DNA of 64,000 bases, taken from Verrucomicrobiaceae bacterium (GTDB lineage Bacteria > Verrucomicrobiota > Verrucomicrobiia > Verrucomicrobiales > Verrucomicrobiaceae). The notes under the pieces are model-generated. The model saw only the letters and a program-made list of their open reading frames with translations. It did not search any database and had not been told where the DNA came from. The position numbers were made by a program, and so were the translations under genes. Where the stretch lies: the NCBI GenBank assembly GCA_947458455.1, contig CANGYJ010000013.1:53518-117517 (forward strand), written 5' to 3'. Shown here piece after piece: positions 48,342-57,055 of this stretch (position 1 is the first letter of the stretch; the number at the start of each line of letters is the position of its first letter).

Positions 48342-51173
48342 GTGCCAGAAACCTCCGCCAAGACCTCGCCAATGCTCCAGACGCTCTTTTGGGGCTGGGA
48401 CGCGCCTGTGGTCGAAAATGCGGTGGAGCATCTGATGGCGGGCTGGGATGAAAAAGCGGCGCTGGACCTATCGGAGACCTTTATTCTCGTGCCGAATGCC
48501 GAGGCGGCGCGGCGGCTGCGCGAGGCGCTGGCTCGCCGAGCGGGCGCGGCCTTCATTCCGCATGTGGGCCTGCCGGAGACGGTGCTCATGCCACCCTCTG
48601 CGAGAGTCAAAGCGGCCACCTCATTGCAAACGCACCTCGCCTGGCATCGGGCGCTGGAGCAGGCGGAGATCGAAAAGCTGGATGCGCTCTTCCCCAAGCT
48701 GCCGCCTCAGCGTGGCTGGGCCTGGCTGGCGGAGACCGCACGCATGCTGGCGGAGCTGCAATCCCTGCTCGGAGCCGGTGGCTGGACGTTTGAGGCTGTT
48801 TCACAGGCGGCGCCCGCCGCCCGCGATGGGCAGCGCTGGCGTGAACTCGCGGCGCTGGAGCGTTTTTACCTTCGCGAGCTGCAAAAGCTCGGTGTGAGCG
48901 ATGCGCAGCAGATGAAGCGTGAGCACGCGGCGGCTCCGATCCTGCCCGCTGGTATCCAGCGCATCATGGTGATGCCTTCGCCCGATCTCCCGCCGCTCAT
49001 GGATCGCTGGCTGGAGGCCTGTGGCGTGCCAGTGACGGTGATCGTGCATGCGCCGGAGGAGCACGCGCAGGCTTTCGATGCCTTTGGGCATCCGAAAACC
49101 AGCTTCTGGGGTGAGGACACAAACTTCATCCTGCCGCTCGATGAGCGTGCGATTCATGTGGCCCGTGATCCATCGGTGCAATCCGCCGCCGCGCTCGATT
49201 TGATCCGCGCCGCCGTGCCGCAAGGCCGTGTGGCGCTCGGCGTGTGCGATGCGGAGGTGGCCTCGCTGCTGAATGAAAAGCTCTCGCTCGAAGGTGCGCA
49301 TGCGTATGAGCCTGGCGGTGTGCCGGTGCATGAGGACGGCCTCTGGCATCTGCTTTCGCAAATGCAGACGCTGCTCGCCAGCGGCTCGTGGAAGGCCTTC
49401 GCGGCGCTGCTGCGCATCAGTGAGGTGCGTGAGATGCTCGTGCCGCGTGCCTCCGCCACCAAGCTGCTCGCCGAAGCCGATGCCTTCGCCGCGGAGCATC
49501 TGCCCGTGACACTTCAGCATGCCGCCGAATTTGCTCTAGAGGTGAACTCGCCACTGCGTGCCGCGATTAACTCCGCGCGACAGCTCGTGCAGGAAATGAC
49601 GCGTCAGAGCCTCTCGAAGGCCGCGCGGCAGTTGATCCTCAAACTCTACGGTGAACGCGTTTTCAACCCCGAGGCTCCGGGACATCGTGAACGCACGGAG
49701 CTAGCCTCCGAGTGGCTTCAAATCACGGAGGAGATCGAACGCGAGACCGCCCGCTTCGAGCTGAAGCCCTCGTTTGAAGAAGCCTTCGCCCTTTCTCTGG
49801 AGCGGCTGTCACAAAGCCGTCTCGCCGAGCCGCGTGGCGAGATCGATCTCGTCCTGCAAGGCTGGCTGGAGCTTCTTTGGGAACCGGCACCGCATCTCAT
49901 CGTCACCGGCATGAATGAGGAGCATGTGCCCGGCATCTTCATCAGCCATCCGTTTCTGCCGGATACGCTTCGCGAAGAACTCGGCCTGCCTTGTCAGTCC
50001 ACGCGTTTTGCTCGTGATGCCGCCATCCTCGCCACGCTGGCGCATCAGCGGCAGGCAAACGGCTCGCTGCATCTGCTTTGCGGCCAGTGGAGCGAGTCCG
50101 GCGATGCACTGCGCCCTTCGCGACTGCTTTTCCTATGCGGCGACAAGCAACTGCCCGCCCGCGTGACACATCTCTTCCCCAAAGACGACGAGTCAGGCAC
50201 GACCACCGAACCTGCCCGTACGCTCGCCTGGCCGTTGGAGCCTCGCGCCGACATCCCGCCGCTCGAAAGCATCTCTCCCTCGCGGCTCAAAGCCTACCTG
50301 AGCTGTCCTTTCCGCTATCATCTGGAGAACAACCTCCACATGAGCTCCGTCGATCCGGCGAAGCGTGAGCTCGATGCGCTCGATTTCGGCAATCTGATCC
50401 ATCACGCCTTTCACCAGCTCGCTCAGGATGCCGCCATGGCAGCGTGCGACGATGCCAAGAAGCTCGCCGATTGCCTCATCGCCGCCGCCGAGGCCCGCGT
50501 GCATGAACTGCATGGCAAACGCCCCGCACCGCTCATCTCCCTCCAGCTCGAAAGCATGCTGCAACGCCTGCGCCAAGCCGCCATCCTAGAGGCCAAACAT
50601 CGCGCCGAAGGCTGGCGCATTCAGTTCTCCGAACTCGATTTGCATCTCGATCATCCCTTTCATCTCGATGGCGTGCTGCTGCGTGGTCGCATCGACCGGG
50701 TGGAGCGCCACGAGCACAGCGGCCAGCTGCGTCTCATCGACTTCAAAACCGGCGACAAGCCCCGCACACCTCTCGAAGCGCATTGGAAGAAGGTCACCGC
50801 CCGCACACGCCTCACCGAGGCCGATGAGTGGAAATGCTTCGACGCCCCCGATGGCACCCGCCAGATGTGGCTCGACCTCCAACTGCCGCTCTACGCCCTC
50901 GCCATGCAGCATCGCGGCCTGCGTCCTGATTCGCTCGCTTACTTCGTCCTGCCGAAAAGCATCCAGGACACCGCCTTGATCGAGTGGGGGGACTTGTCTC
51001 CTGCCATTCTCGATGCCGCACTCGCCTGCGCCACCGAAGCCGTGCGCCGCATCCGCGCCGGTCAATTCTGGCCGCCGAATGAAAACCTGCGCCACGATCC
51101 CTTCGCGGAAATGTTTCTCGGTGATGTGACAGGCGTCATCTCATCGGAAGCTGCGCAAAGGCTTTCGCGCTGA
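48342..51173 (+). CDS. AddB-like PD-(D/E)XK nuclease with degenerate helicase-type N-terminal region
   Basis: A 943-residue protein whose last third is a RecB/AddB-type nuclease domain. It has ISPSRLKAYLSCPFRYHLE, DFGNLIHHAFHQLA, LLRGRIDRVE (Asp785), LRLIDFKTG (Asp800, Lys802) and LQLPLYALAM, which supply the catalytic D..DXK..Q..Y set. The first ~600 residues follow the AddB layout, with LVPNAEAARRLREAL near the N-terminus and VTGMNEEHVPG where helicase domain 2 would end, but no Walker A motif. The four-Cys Fe-S pattern of classical AddB is not visible; only the Cys of SCPFRY is present. No addA-like helicase gene is adjacent. The start is GTG 48342; ATG 48372 is an alternative. Role in double-strand-break processing is inferred. 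Confidence 0.85.
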   Translation: MPETSAKTSPMLQTLFWGWDAPVVENAVEHLMAGWDEKAALDLSETFILVPNAEAARRLREALARRAGAAFIPHVGLPETVLMPPSARVKAATSLQTHLAWHRALEQAEIEKLDALFPKLPPQRGWAWLAETARMLAELQSLLGAGGWTFEAVSQAAPAARDGQRWRELAALERFYLRELQKLGVSDAQQMKREHAAAPILPAGIQRIMVMPSPDLPPLMDRWLEACGVPVTVIVHAPEEHAQAFDAFGHPKTSFWGEDTNFILPLDERAIHVARDPSVQSAAALDLIRAAVPQGRVALGVCDAEVASLLNEKLSLEGAHAYEPGGVPVHEDGLWHLLSQMQTLLASGSWKAFAALLRISEVREMLVPRASATKLLAEADAFAAEHLPVTLQHAAEFALEVNSPLRAAINSARQLVQEMTRQSLSKAARQLILKLYGERVFNPEAPGHRERTELASEWLQITEEIERETARFELKPSFEEAFALSLERLSQSRLAEPRGEIDLVLQGWLELLWEPAPHLIVTGMNEEHVPGIFISHPFLPDTLREELGLPCQSTRFARDAAILATLAHQRQANGSLHLLCGQWSESGDALRPSRLLFLCGDKQLPARVTHLFPKDDESGTTTEPARTLAWPLEPRADIPPLESISPSRLKAYLSCPFRYHLENNLHMSSVDPAKRELDALDFGNLIHHAFHQLAQDAAMAACDDAKKLADCLIAAAEARVHELHGKRPAPLISLQLESMLQRLRQAAILEAKHRAEGWRIQFSELDLHLDHPFHLDGVLLRGRIDRVERHEHSGQLRLIDFKTGDKPRTPLEAHWKKVTARTRLTEADEWKCFDAPDGTRQMWLDLQLPLYALAMQHRGLRPDSLAYFVLPKSIQDTALIEWGDLSPAILDAALACATEAVRRIRAGQFWPPNENLRHDPFAEMFLGDVTGVISSEAAQRLSR

Positions 51174-51184
51174 AAGAATGTGTC

Positions 51185-51225
51185 ACAGGTTTTCAACCTG
51201 TGATGAACAGGATGCAATCCTGTTC
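51185..51225. terminator. Two tandem perfect hairpins between convergent genes
   Basis: ACAGGTT-TTC-AACCTGT (51185-51201) and GAACAGGAT-GCA-ATCCTGTTC (51205-51225) are perfect 7-bp and 9-bp stems with 3-nt loops. They sit between the nuclease stop (51173) and the DUF1501 stop (51236), so they can serve both strands. No long T-run is present. The second hairpin belongs to a repeat family also found at 58161 and 61012. Confidence 0.6.
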
Positions 51226-51235
51226 CACTTTCTAT

Positions 51236-52669
51236 TCACGCCGCAATGATCTCCTTCGCCACGGTGCCATAGACATCCGTCAGGCGGAAGTCGCGACCGG
51301 CGTAGCGGTAGGTGAGACGCTCGTGATCGAGGCCCATCAAGGCGAGCACGGTGGCGTGCCAGTCGTGGATGTGCATTTTGTTGAGCACGGCCTCGTAGCC
51401 ATAGTCATCCGTCATACCGTAGTTCATGCCGCCTTTCACGCCGCCACCGGCCATCCACATGGTGAAGCCCTTGTTGTTGTGATCGCGGCCGTCATCGCCC
51501 TGCGAGTGCGGCGTGCGTCCAAATTCGCCACCCCAGATGACGAGCGTGTCCTTCAGCAGGCCGCGGGCCTTCAGATCGGCCAGCAGACCGGCGATGGGTT
51601 TATCGACCTGGTTGCAGTTCTGCTGGAGCGTGGCTTTGAGATTGAAATGCTGGTCCCAGTTGCCGTGCGTGAGTTCGATGAAGCGCACTCCAGCCTCGAC
51701 GAACTTCCGCGCCATGAGGCACTGCTTGCCAAAGGTGTCCGTCTCATCCTCGCCGATGCCGTAGAGTGCTTTGGTGGCCTCGGTTTCCTTGCTGAGGTCC
51801 ATCACCTTCGGCACCTCGGCCTGCATGCGGAAGGCCAGCTCGTAGCTTTCGATCACGCCCTCCACCTCGGCACTCACGCCGCCGCTTTGCTGCATCGTCG
51901 ATTGGTTCAGCGCCTGCACGAGATCGAGCTGCGTGCGCTGCGCCTCGGTGGTGAGGCGATTGTTTTTGATGTTGGCCACCGTGGCCTGCTCGTTGCCGCC
52001 GCCGAAGCGCCTCGCTAAGGCGGCTGGCAATCCGGGGATGCCGGAGCCGCCGACCTTCGTGCCTTGATAAATGGCCGGGAGGAAGGCGCTGCCAAAGGTG
52101 CGTGTGGCATTGCCGGGGGGATTGATCGTCACAAAGCCGGGCAGGTTTTGATTCATCGTGCCCAGGCCATAGAGCGTCCAGGCACCGAGCGAGGGGCGCA
52201 CAAACTGTGTGGTGCCGGTGTGAAGCTGCGTGAAGGCCTGCGGATGCGCGGGAAGGTCCGTCGCCATCGAGTTGAGGAGGCACAGGTTGTCCGCGTGCTT
52301 GGCGACATTCGGCCACAGCTCGGAGATCCACAGGCCGCTCTTGCCATGCTGCGAAAACTTCCACTGTGGCGGCATCAGCTTTGCCTGGCCGTAACGTCCG
52401 GCGGCGGAAGGTGCCTGCTTGCCCGCATCCGCGATGAGCTTGGGCTTGTAGTCAAAGGTATCGACATGCGAGGGAGCACCCTGCATGCAGAGGAAGATCA
52501 CATGCTTCGCCCGTGGCGCGAAGTGCGGCTGCTTCGGTGCCAGCGGCCCGGCGGCTGCGGTTTCGCCACGCAGCGCCTGCTCATGCGCCAGCGCGGCAAA
52601 GGCCATGTAACCAAAACCACTGCTCGTGGTCTTCAGAAAGCGACGGCGGGAGGAAAGCGGCGTGTTCAT
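51236..52669 (-). CDS. DUF1501 domain protein with Tat signal
   Basis: A 477-residue protein. The N-terminus carries a twin-arginine signal (SSRRRFLKTT at residues 6-15, hydrophobic stretch to about residue 32). DUF1501 features follow: AKHVIFLCMQGAPSHVDTFD, LCLLNSMATDLPAH, GAWTLYGLGTMNQNLPGFV, VIWGGEFGRTPHSQGDDGRDHN and HDWHATVLALMGLDHERLTY. The family is related to alkaline phosphatase/sulfatase folds and is typical of Planctomycetes and Verrucomicrobia. There it usually sits beside a DUF1553/DUF1549 cytochrome gene; none is adjacent here. Substrate unknown; export in folded form is likely. Confidence 0.93.
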   Translation of the reverse strand: MNTPLSSRRRFLKTTSSGFGYMAFAALAHEQALRGETAAAGPLAPKQPHFAPRAKHVIFLCMQGAPSHVDTFDYKPKLIADAGKQAPSAAGRYGQAKLMPPQWKFSQHGKSGLWISELWPNVAKHADNLCLLNSMATDLPAHPQAFTQLHTGTTQFVRPSLGAWTLYGLGTMNQNLPGFVTINPPGNATRTFGSAFLPAIYQGTKVGGSGIPGLPAALARRFGGGNEQATVANIKNNRLTTEAQRTQLDLVQALNQSTMQQSGGVSAEVEGVIESYELAFRMQAEVPKVMDLSKETEATKALYGIGEDETDTFGKQCLMARKFVEAGVRFIELTHGNWDQHFNLKATLQQNCNQVDKPIAGLLADLKARGLLKDTLVIWGGEFGRTPHSQGDDGRDHNNKGFTMWMAGGGVKGGMNYGMTDDYGYEAVLNKMHIHDWHATVLALMGLDHERLTYRYAGRDFRLTDVYGTVAKEIIAA

Positions 52670-52743
52670 GGGAGGGGCGGGTGGGTTTCAGGCTGCCTTA
52701 ACTCGCCTGGGCGGGAGAAGTTTCGTGAGATGACATGACATGG

Positions 52744-52913
52744 CCCCTCACCCCAGCCCTCTCCCCGGAACAAAGCGAAAACCATTCGATGACTTCTTGC
52801 CGGGTAGAGGGAGGGCGGTTTCAGGTCCCTCTCCCCGCCGTGAGGTGTCGATAATTTTAACGATGTAATGCGGGGCTAGCGAAGCGCCGCGAAGCGAAAG
52901 GTTAGGTGAGGGG
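52744..52913 (-). repeat. Palindromic intergenic element, copy 2 (~170 bp, inverted relative to copy 1)
   Basis: It reads CCCCTCACCCCAGCCCTCTCC at one end and GGTTAGGTGAGGGG at the other. Its reverse complement aligns with the element at 44644-44792 over both ends and over an internal block (GCGGGGAGAGG.ACCTGAAA..GC.CTCCCTCT.CCCGGC). The middle differs in length. It occupies most of the 315-bp gap between the divergent DUF1501 and small membrane-protein genes; nothing else is seen there. Confidence 0.85.
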
Positions 52914-52984
52914 GGCTTTGAAGCTTCGAGCGCAGCCAAAATGATGCGAATTGATCTGCTCGAAGCACCTCCTACCATCACCAC

Positions 52985-53452
52985 ATGAATTTCATGCGCA
53001 CACGCTGGCTTCTCGCGGTGCTTTCGATGCTGTCGAGCATCTGGTTGATGAGGGCCGCACTCAAGTTGCAGGGCAACGGGGCCGCGGGGCCGGTGATCCT
53101 GAGCATGGTGGCGTTTGTGAGCACGGTGCTTCTGATCGCACCGGAAACGGCGTTCTGGCTTGCCGAGCAGATCGCCAAACCCTTCGCGAATCTGTTCTTC
53201 CCTTCCGAGACCTTCAAAAAACCACCGGTCTCCTACCTGCTGGCACGACGCTACCGCTCAGAGCGGCGGTTCGAGGAGGCGGTGAGGCAATACGAGAACA
53301 TCATCGAGTTCTACCCACACGAGCGCGATGCGCATGTGGAGCTGATCGAGGTGGCGCGGCAGATGGGTGACGAGGAACTGGCGGAAAAATGCACCGCGCG
53401 GATGCAGCGTCGCTTTGCCGCTCAAGCTGATGCGCGGCAAAGCGAGGCGTAG
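52985..53452 (+). CDS. Small membrane protein with C-terminal TPR-like helices
   Basis: A 155-residue protein. Two membrane helices are visible at about residues 7-27 (WLLAVLSMLSSIWLMRAALKL) and 33-55. After a short linker a cytosolic part (about 80-140) has TPR-like helix pairs: YLLARRYRSERRFEEAVRQY, then EFYPHERDAHVELIEVARQM, then GDEELAEKC. This is one to two tetratricopeptide units, suggesting a protein-interaction role at the membrane. ATG 52985 or ATG 52994 could be the start. It converges with the sulfatase gene with a 4-bp gap. No specific family recognised. Confidence 0.75.
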   Translation: MNFMRTRWLLAVLSMLSSIWLMRAALKLQGNGAAGPVILSMVAFVSTVLLIAPETAFWLAEQIAKPFANLFFPSETFKKPPVSYLLARRYRSERRFEEAVRQYENIIEFYPHERDAHVELIEVARQMGDEELAEKCTARMQRRFAAQADARQSEA

Positions 53453-53456
53453 AAAC

Positions 53457-54995
53457 TCACTCGTCGGTCTTCTTCCCCTTTTTACCCTTCTTCGGCTCCT
53501 CAGGCGGCAGCAGGCCTTTCTGGCGGGCTTCCCATTCGGCGTAGCCTTTGCCGGTGCGTTTGCCGAGGTATTGGTAGGTATCAAAGATGGCGGCGTTGCC
53601 GGTTTCGCGGGGGTCTTTTTCTTCCTTGAGCATGGCGTCGAGCTGGGTGCGCAGTTCTTGCTTCGTCGCGGCATGCTGCGGGTCCTGGGCGAGGTTTTTG
53701 AGGCATTGCGGATCGTTCATGATGTCGAAGAGCTCCTCCTCGGCACGGTAGTTGAAGGCGAGATCGTAGAAGAGGTCTTTGTGATCGACGATCCAGGTCT
53801 TGGTGGGGCCGTCGTCGCAGTTGCCGTAGCCGGTTTCGGGGTTGCAGGCGGGCCAGCGTTCGGGGTGGTAGTTGTGGCTGTAGAAAAACTCCGGCGTGCG
53901 GATGGCACGCACGGGATAGCCCCAATCATTCGGGCGGCCGATGTCGTGTCGCTCCTTGCCCGCGAGCATGATTTTGCGATCTTCAATGAAGCCGCTCTTC
54001 TCGCTGCGCAGGATGTTCACGAGGCTCTTGCCGGTCATCTGCTCATGCATGGGCACGCCCGCGAGCTCGAGGTAGGTTGGGGCGAGGTCGCGCACGTTGA
54101 TGAAATCCTCCACGACACGCCCTGGCTTGATGCCTTTGCCCCAGCGCATGGCCAGCGGCAGGTGGTAGCCGTCCTCGTAGATCTGGCCTTTCACGCGGGG
54201 AAACGGCATGCCGTGATCGGAGGTCACAATGATGAGCGTGTCCTCCATCTGCCCGCTCTTTTGCAGCACGTCGAGCACGCGACCAATCTGCGCATCGGCC
54301 CACTCGACCTCGATGGCGTAATCGGTGAGGTCACCACGCACGACTTCATTGTCCGGCAGGTAGCCGGGCACACTCACCTCACCGAGTTTTTTGCCCAATC
54401 GCACGCCGCTGCCCTCCTCGTAAGCTCGATGCGGTTCTTTAAATCCCACCCAGAAGCAGAACGGCTGCCCGCTCTTCTGCGTGGCGAGGAAATCGGTGAA
54501 ATTCGCGGCGTAATCACTCGGCGTGATGCCCTTCGCGGGCACCTCGATCTTGTGTCCATCGAACGAAGGCCCCGCCGGATTTCGCGTGCGGCCTTCCAGC
54601 TCGAATTTGCCCGGTCCCCAGCCCTTGCCGGTCAAACCGACGACGTAGCCGCTCTTCTCCAGCAGATCAGGATACACGGCGAACTTCGGCGGGAAGATGC
54701 CGCCATGGCACACGGCCTCCTCAAGCTGCCAGGAATTGCGACCCGTGAGAATCGTCGCACGGCACGGACTGCACTTCGGGTTCGAGGTGAAGGCGCTCTT
54801 AAACAGCACGCCCTCGCGGGCCACGCGGTCGAAGTTTGGCGTCTTCACCCAATCGCAACCATACGCACCGGCATGCTGCCAGCCCCAATCGTCGAAGATG
54901 ATGAAGAGGATGTTGGGTCGCGGGGCCTTCTCAGCGGCGAAAGCTGGAGACAAAGTGAGCAGGGCCGTGAGCAGCAGGAGGAGGCGGGATTTCAT
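53457..54995 (-). CDS. Exported sulfatase (type I, Cys-type)
   Basis: A 512-residue type I sulfatase with a signal peptide (MKSRLLLLLTALLTLSPAFA). The metal-binding start is NILFIIFDDWGWQ; the formylglycine site is CSPCRATILTGR at residues 75-86, with Cys75 the residue to be oxidised. HGMPFP and KGQIYEDG lie in the later metal-binding region. The Cys at the position after Pro, where Ser or Ala is usual, is uncommon. The tail (EEPKKGKKGKKTDE) is strongly basic. It hydrolyses sulfate esters, probably on a polysaccharide, in the periplasm or outside. It depends on a sulfatase-maturating enzyme not seen here. The ATG overlaps the stop of the SWIM gene upstream by 4 bp, so translation is probably coupled. 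Confidence 0.93.
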   Translation of the reverse strand: MKSRLLLLLTALLTLSPAFAAEKAPRPNILFIIFDDWGWQHAGAYGCDWVKTPNFDRVAREGVLFKSAFTSNPKCSPCRATILTGRNSWQLEEAVCHGGIFPPKFAVYPDLLEKSGYVVGLTGKGWGPGKFELEGRTRNPAGPSFDGHKIEVPAKGITPSDYAANFTDFLATQKSGQPFCFWVGFKEPHRAYEEGSGVRLGKKLGEVSVPGYLPDNEVVRGDLTDYAIEVEWADAQIGRVLDVLQKSGQMEDTLIIVTSDHGMPFPRVKGQIYEDGYHLPLAMRWGKGIKPGRVVEDFINVRDLAPTYLELAGVPMHEQMTGKSLVNILRSEKSGFIEDRKIMLAGKERHDIGRPNDWGYPVRAIRTPEFFYSHNYHPERWPACNPETGYGNCDDGPTKTWIVDHKDLFYDLAFNYRAEEELFDIMNDPQCLKNLAQDPQHAATKQELRTQLDAMLKEEKDPRETGNAAIFDTYQYLGKRTGKGYAEWEARQKGLLPPEEPKKGKKGKKTDE

Positions 54996-55819
54996 GCCCC
55001 GCGTGAACGCGTGCGCTTCGCTGGCTTTTCAGGCGTCTTGGTCTTCACGGCTTTTTTGGCGGCTTTCTTGACCTTGGTGACCTTTTTGACCTCAGTGACG
55101 GGTTCTGCGATCTCACCGAGCTCGATGCCGAAAAGGGCGCTCAGATCAGCCCCATCCAGTTCACCGGTGCTTTCGGCCATGCCGGTCACGGCGGCGTCTT
55201 TGGCCTTCGCGAGCAGGTCCTCGCCATCCACGCCGCGCAGCTTGAAGAGCAGCTCCGGCTGGCCGTCGAGCAGCACGCCGACGGCGTAGAGCACGGCGGA
55301 GACATGTTTGCACATGTCCGCGTGGTCCGGGCAGGAGCAGACGAAGCGGATTTCTTTCGGCTTGGGGAATAGGCCGTCTTCCGCATCACTCAGCACGCTC
55401 AGCACGCCATCGCCGAGCTTTCCCGCCATCAGATCGAGCATCGAGCCGACTTGCCCCTCGCACTTTTCGACGATCTCCTGCCACTTCGAGGGCTTCAGCG
55501 GCTGGATAAAAACCTTCGTGTCATACAGCTCTGAGCCTGCCACCACGGCCGTGACCTTCTCCGATTCGATCACGAGGTTGTACACGTTTCCTTGGCGGAA
55601 GTAGCTGCGGCCTCGCGGCAGGCGGGATTCATACTGCTGGTAGGCTTCGAGGTTCCGGCACCATGCCTGACCCCAGAAGGTGGTGCAGAGTTTCTTCCCC
55701 GTCGTTTGCGGCAGCAGCGCATCAAAGCGCTCGCCCCTCTTCTTCCGCTTCGCGATCTCGCGCTGCACGCGTTCTTTGGCTTCCGCCACATCTTGATAGG
55801 ACCACCACATGCCGGGCAT
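54992..55819 (-). CDS. SWIM zinc-finger protein
   Basis: A 275-residue protein. The SWIM motif (CxCx(n)CxH) is VCSCPDHADMCKH, centred near residue 165. The N-terminal part (FDALLPQTTGKKLCTTFWGQ, ESRLPRGRSYFRQGNVYNL) matches the proteins usually encoded beside SNF2-type helicases in bacteria. The C-terminus is a long Lys/Thr/Ala tail (KKVTKVKKAAKKAVKTKTP), likely nucleic-acid binding. No SNF2 helicase is present here; instead the gene runs into a sulfatase gene with an ATGA overlap, an odd partnership. ATG 55819 is used; ATG 55810 (MWWSYQD) is also possible. Confidence 0.88.
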   Translation of the reverse strand: MPGMWWSYQDVAEAKERVQREIAKRKKRGERFDALLPQTTGKKLCTTFWGQAWCRNLEAYQQYESRLPRGRSYFRQGNVYNLVIESEKVTAVVAGSELYDTKVFIQPLKPSKWQEIVEKCEGQVGSMLDLMAGKLGDGVLSVLSDAEDGLFPKPKEIRFVCSCPDHADMCKHVSAVLYAVGVLLDGQPELLFKLRGVDGEDLLAKAKDAAVTGMAESTGELDGADLSALFGIELGEIAEPVTEVKKVTKVKKAAKKAVKTKTPEKPAKRTRSRGA

Positions 55820-55971
55820 TCGAGCATGGAGAGGTCGGTTTTCCAGCTCTCAGTTCGCATTCACCGTTTTTCAATGCCTGACGAGAGCGCAAAATGTCTC
55901 TGGCGGCAGACAGATTGACGATTGTCGAGTAATCGATTGTTGATTGCTGAGGTGTTTTCCCTCGTAGCAGC

Positions 55972-55995
55972 ATTGAGATATGTGAGTATCTCAAT
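55972..55995. promoter_or_regulatory. Perfect 9-bp inverted repeat just upstream of the HNH gene
   Basis: ATTGAGATA-TGTGAG-TATCTCAAT ends 12 bp before the ATG at 56008. It could be an operator for self-regulation or an mRNA hairpin covering the start region. A weaker pair, CGATT (55919-55923) and AATCG (55931-55935), lies upstream. Confidence 0.55.
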
Positions 55996-56007
55996 CCAAC
56001 TTTGCCG

Positions 56008-56838
56008 ATGAAAAAGAAAAATGCCGAATTCACCGACACTCAGAAGGCTCAGATTTACATGCGAGATCGAGCAACTTGCGCGTTTTCAGGGCGCTCCCTC
56101 TGGAACCTAGACTTTGGAGCTTGCCCACTTTCAAACGAGTGGGATTGGGCCGACCACATCAAACCCAGGTCGCGAAACGGTAAAGGCAAGCTGGACAACG
56201 GTCTTTGTGTTTCTTCGCTCTTCAATGCGAAAAAACGTGCCAACGGAGCCGATACCTTTTCCTTGCTCACTGACCTCAGGGGGAAGGGGCAAGACGCAGT
56301 GCCATCCAAGGATCACTTCGAGTATTTTGGCATCATTTCTAGTGACTGGTTGAGTCAGCTTGTCAGACTGCGGCGCATTCAGGAAAAAGACTGGTTCTTC
56401 AATCGAGCGGTCTGTCACATGATTAACGCCTGCCACATTTCTTTTCACCGGCTGTGTAGAAAGCGCGGACCAAAATATTATCGAGATTCAGCTTTAAAAA
56501 AGTTCGAGGCATTTCGTGACAAAGGAGGTAGCCGCCAAGACTTGGAAAAGAGGGGATTGGTGCAGCATCCAGGACGTGAGGACGTAAAAATACTGCTCGC
56601 TATGATTGAGGAACAAAAGCTCAGCGAGTTTAGTGACAAGCTAAGACGGCTGAAAGCCATCTATGCTGAGAATGCCCGTGCCATGGGGAGTTTCTGGCAG
56701 GCCTATTCCACTGGCAAATTAAGCCGGATGCAGGCTCAGGCGGTAAAGATAAACAAGAACAAGCATATCACCCCATCCGTCCGAGCGGCTGTGGACTCGC
56801 ATGTACTGTTTTGGAAGTTAGGGGCAGACCGGCATTAG
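56008..56838 (+). CDS. HNH-type endonuclease-like protein
   Basis: A 276-residue protein with an HNH core in the first third: RDRATCAFSG, then DWADHIKPRSRNGKGKLDNG (Asp49-His50 and Asn64), then FNAKKRA (Asn73). The DHIKP.S.GG..DN......N..K arrangement fits the HNH superfamily. A complete CxxC zinc pair is not obvious. The C-terminal ~190 residues are helical and Lys/Arg-rich and I do not recognise them. The gene is AT-richer than its neighbours (runs such as AAAATATTAT) and uses rarer codons, suggesting acquisition. It could be a solitary nuclease, a defence remnant or a restriction-like gene; no methylase partner is adjacent. ATG 56008 is preferred over the TTG at 56002. Confidence 0.75.
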   Translation: MKKKNAEFTDTQKAQIYMRDRATCAFSGRSLWNLDFGACPLSNEWDWADHIKPRSRNGKGKLDNGLCVSSLFNAKKRANGADTFSLLTDLRGKGQDAVPSKDHFEYFGIISSDWLSQLVRLRRIQEKDWFFNRAVCHMINACHISFHRLCRKRGPKYYRDSALKKFEAFRDKGGSRQDLEKRGLVQHPGREDVKILLAMIEEQKLSEFSDKLRRLKAIYAENARAMGSFWQAYSTGKLSRMQAQAVKINKNKHITPSVRAAVDSHVLFWKLGADRH

Positions 56839-57055
56839 GCTGCGTAGTATCAGATATGGACCCTCAGCAGTGCCAAGCTTTGCTCAAAAGCTCTCCACGA
56901 TGCTGACGACCTTACGACTGCCAAAGCATCGCTACGCGTCTTTTTTCGCGGCAGCCGCTCACGAATCGGCCCTGCGCGGCCTCATCGTGAAGGGGGAAGC
57001 CTTGAGCGAGAATGAAGCCGATGGTGGTCGCCAGCGAATCTGCTAAATCTGACGT

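Noticed and set aside
53367..55289. Plus-strand frame of 640 codons opposite the sulfatase and SWIM genes
   Set aside because: Shadow of two identified minus-strand genes; it spans both, which a real gene would not.
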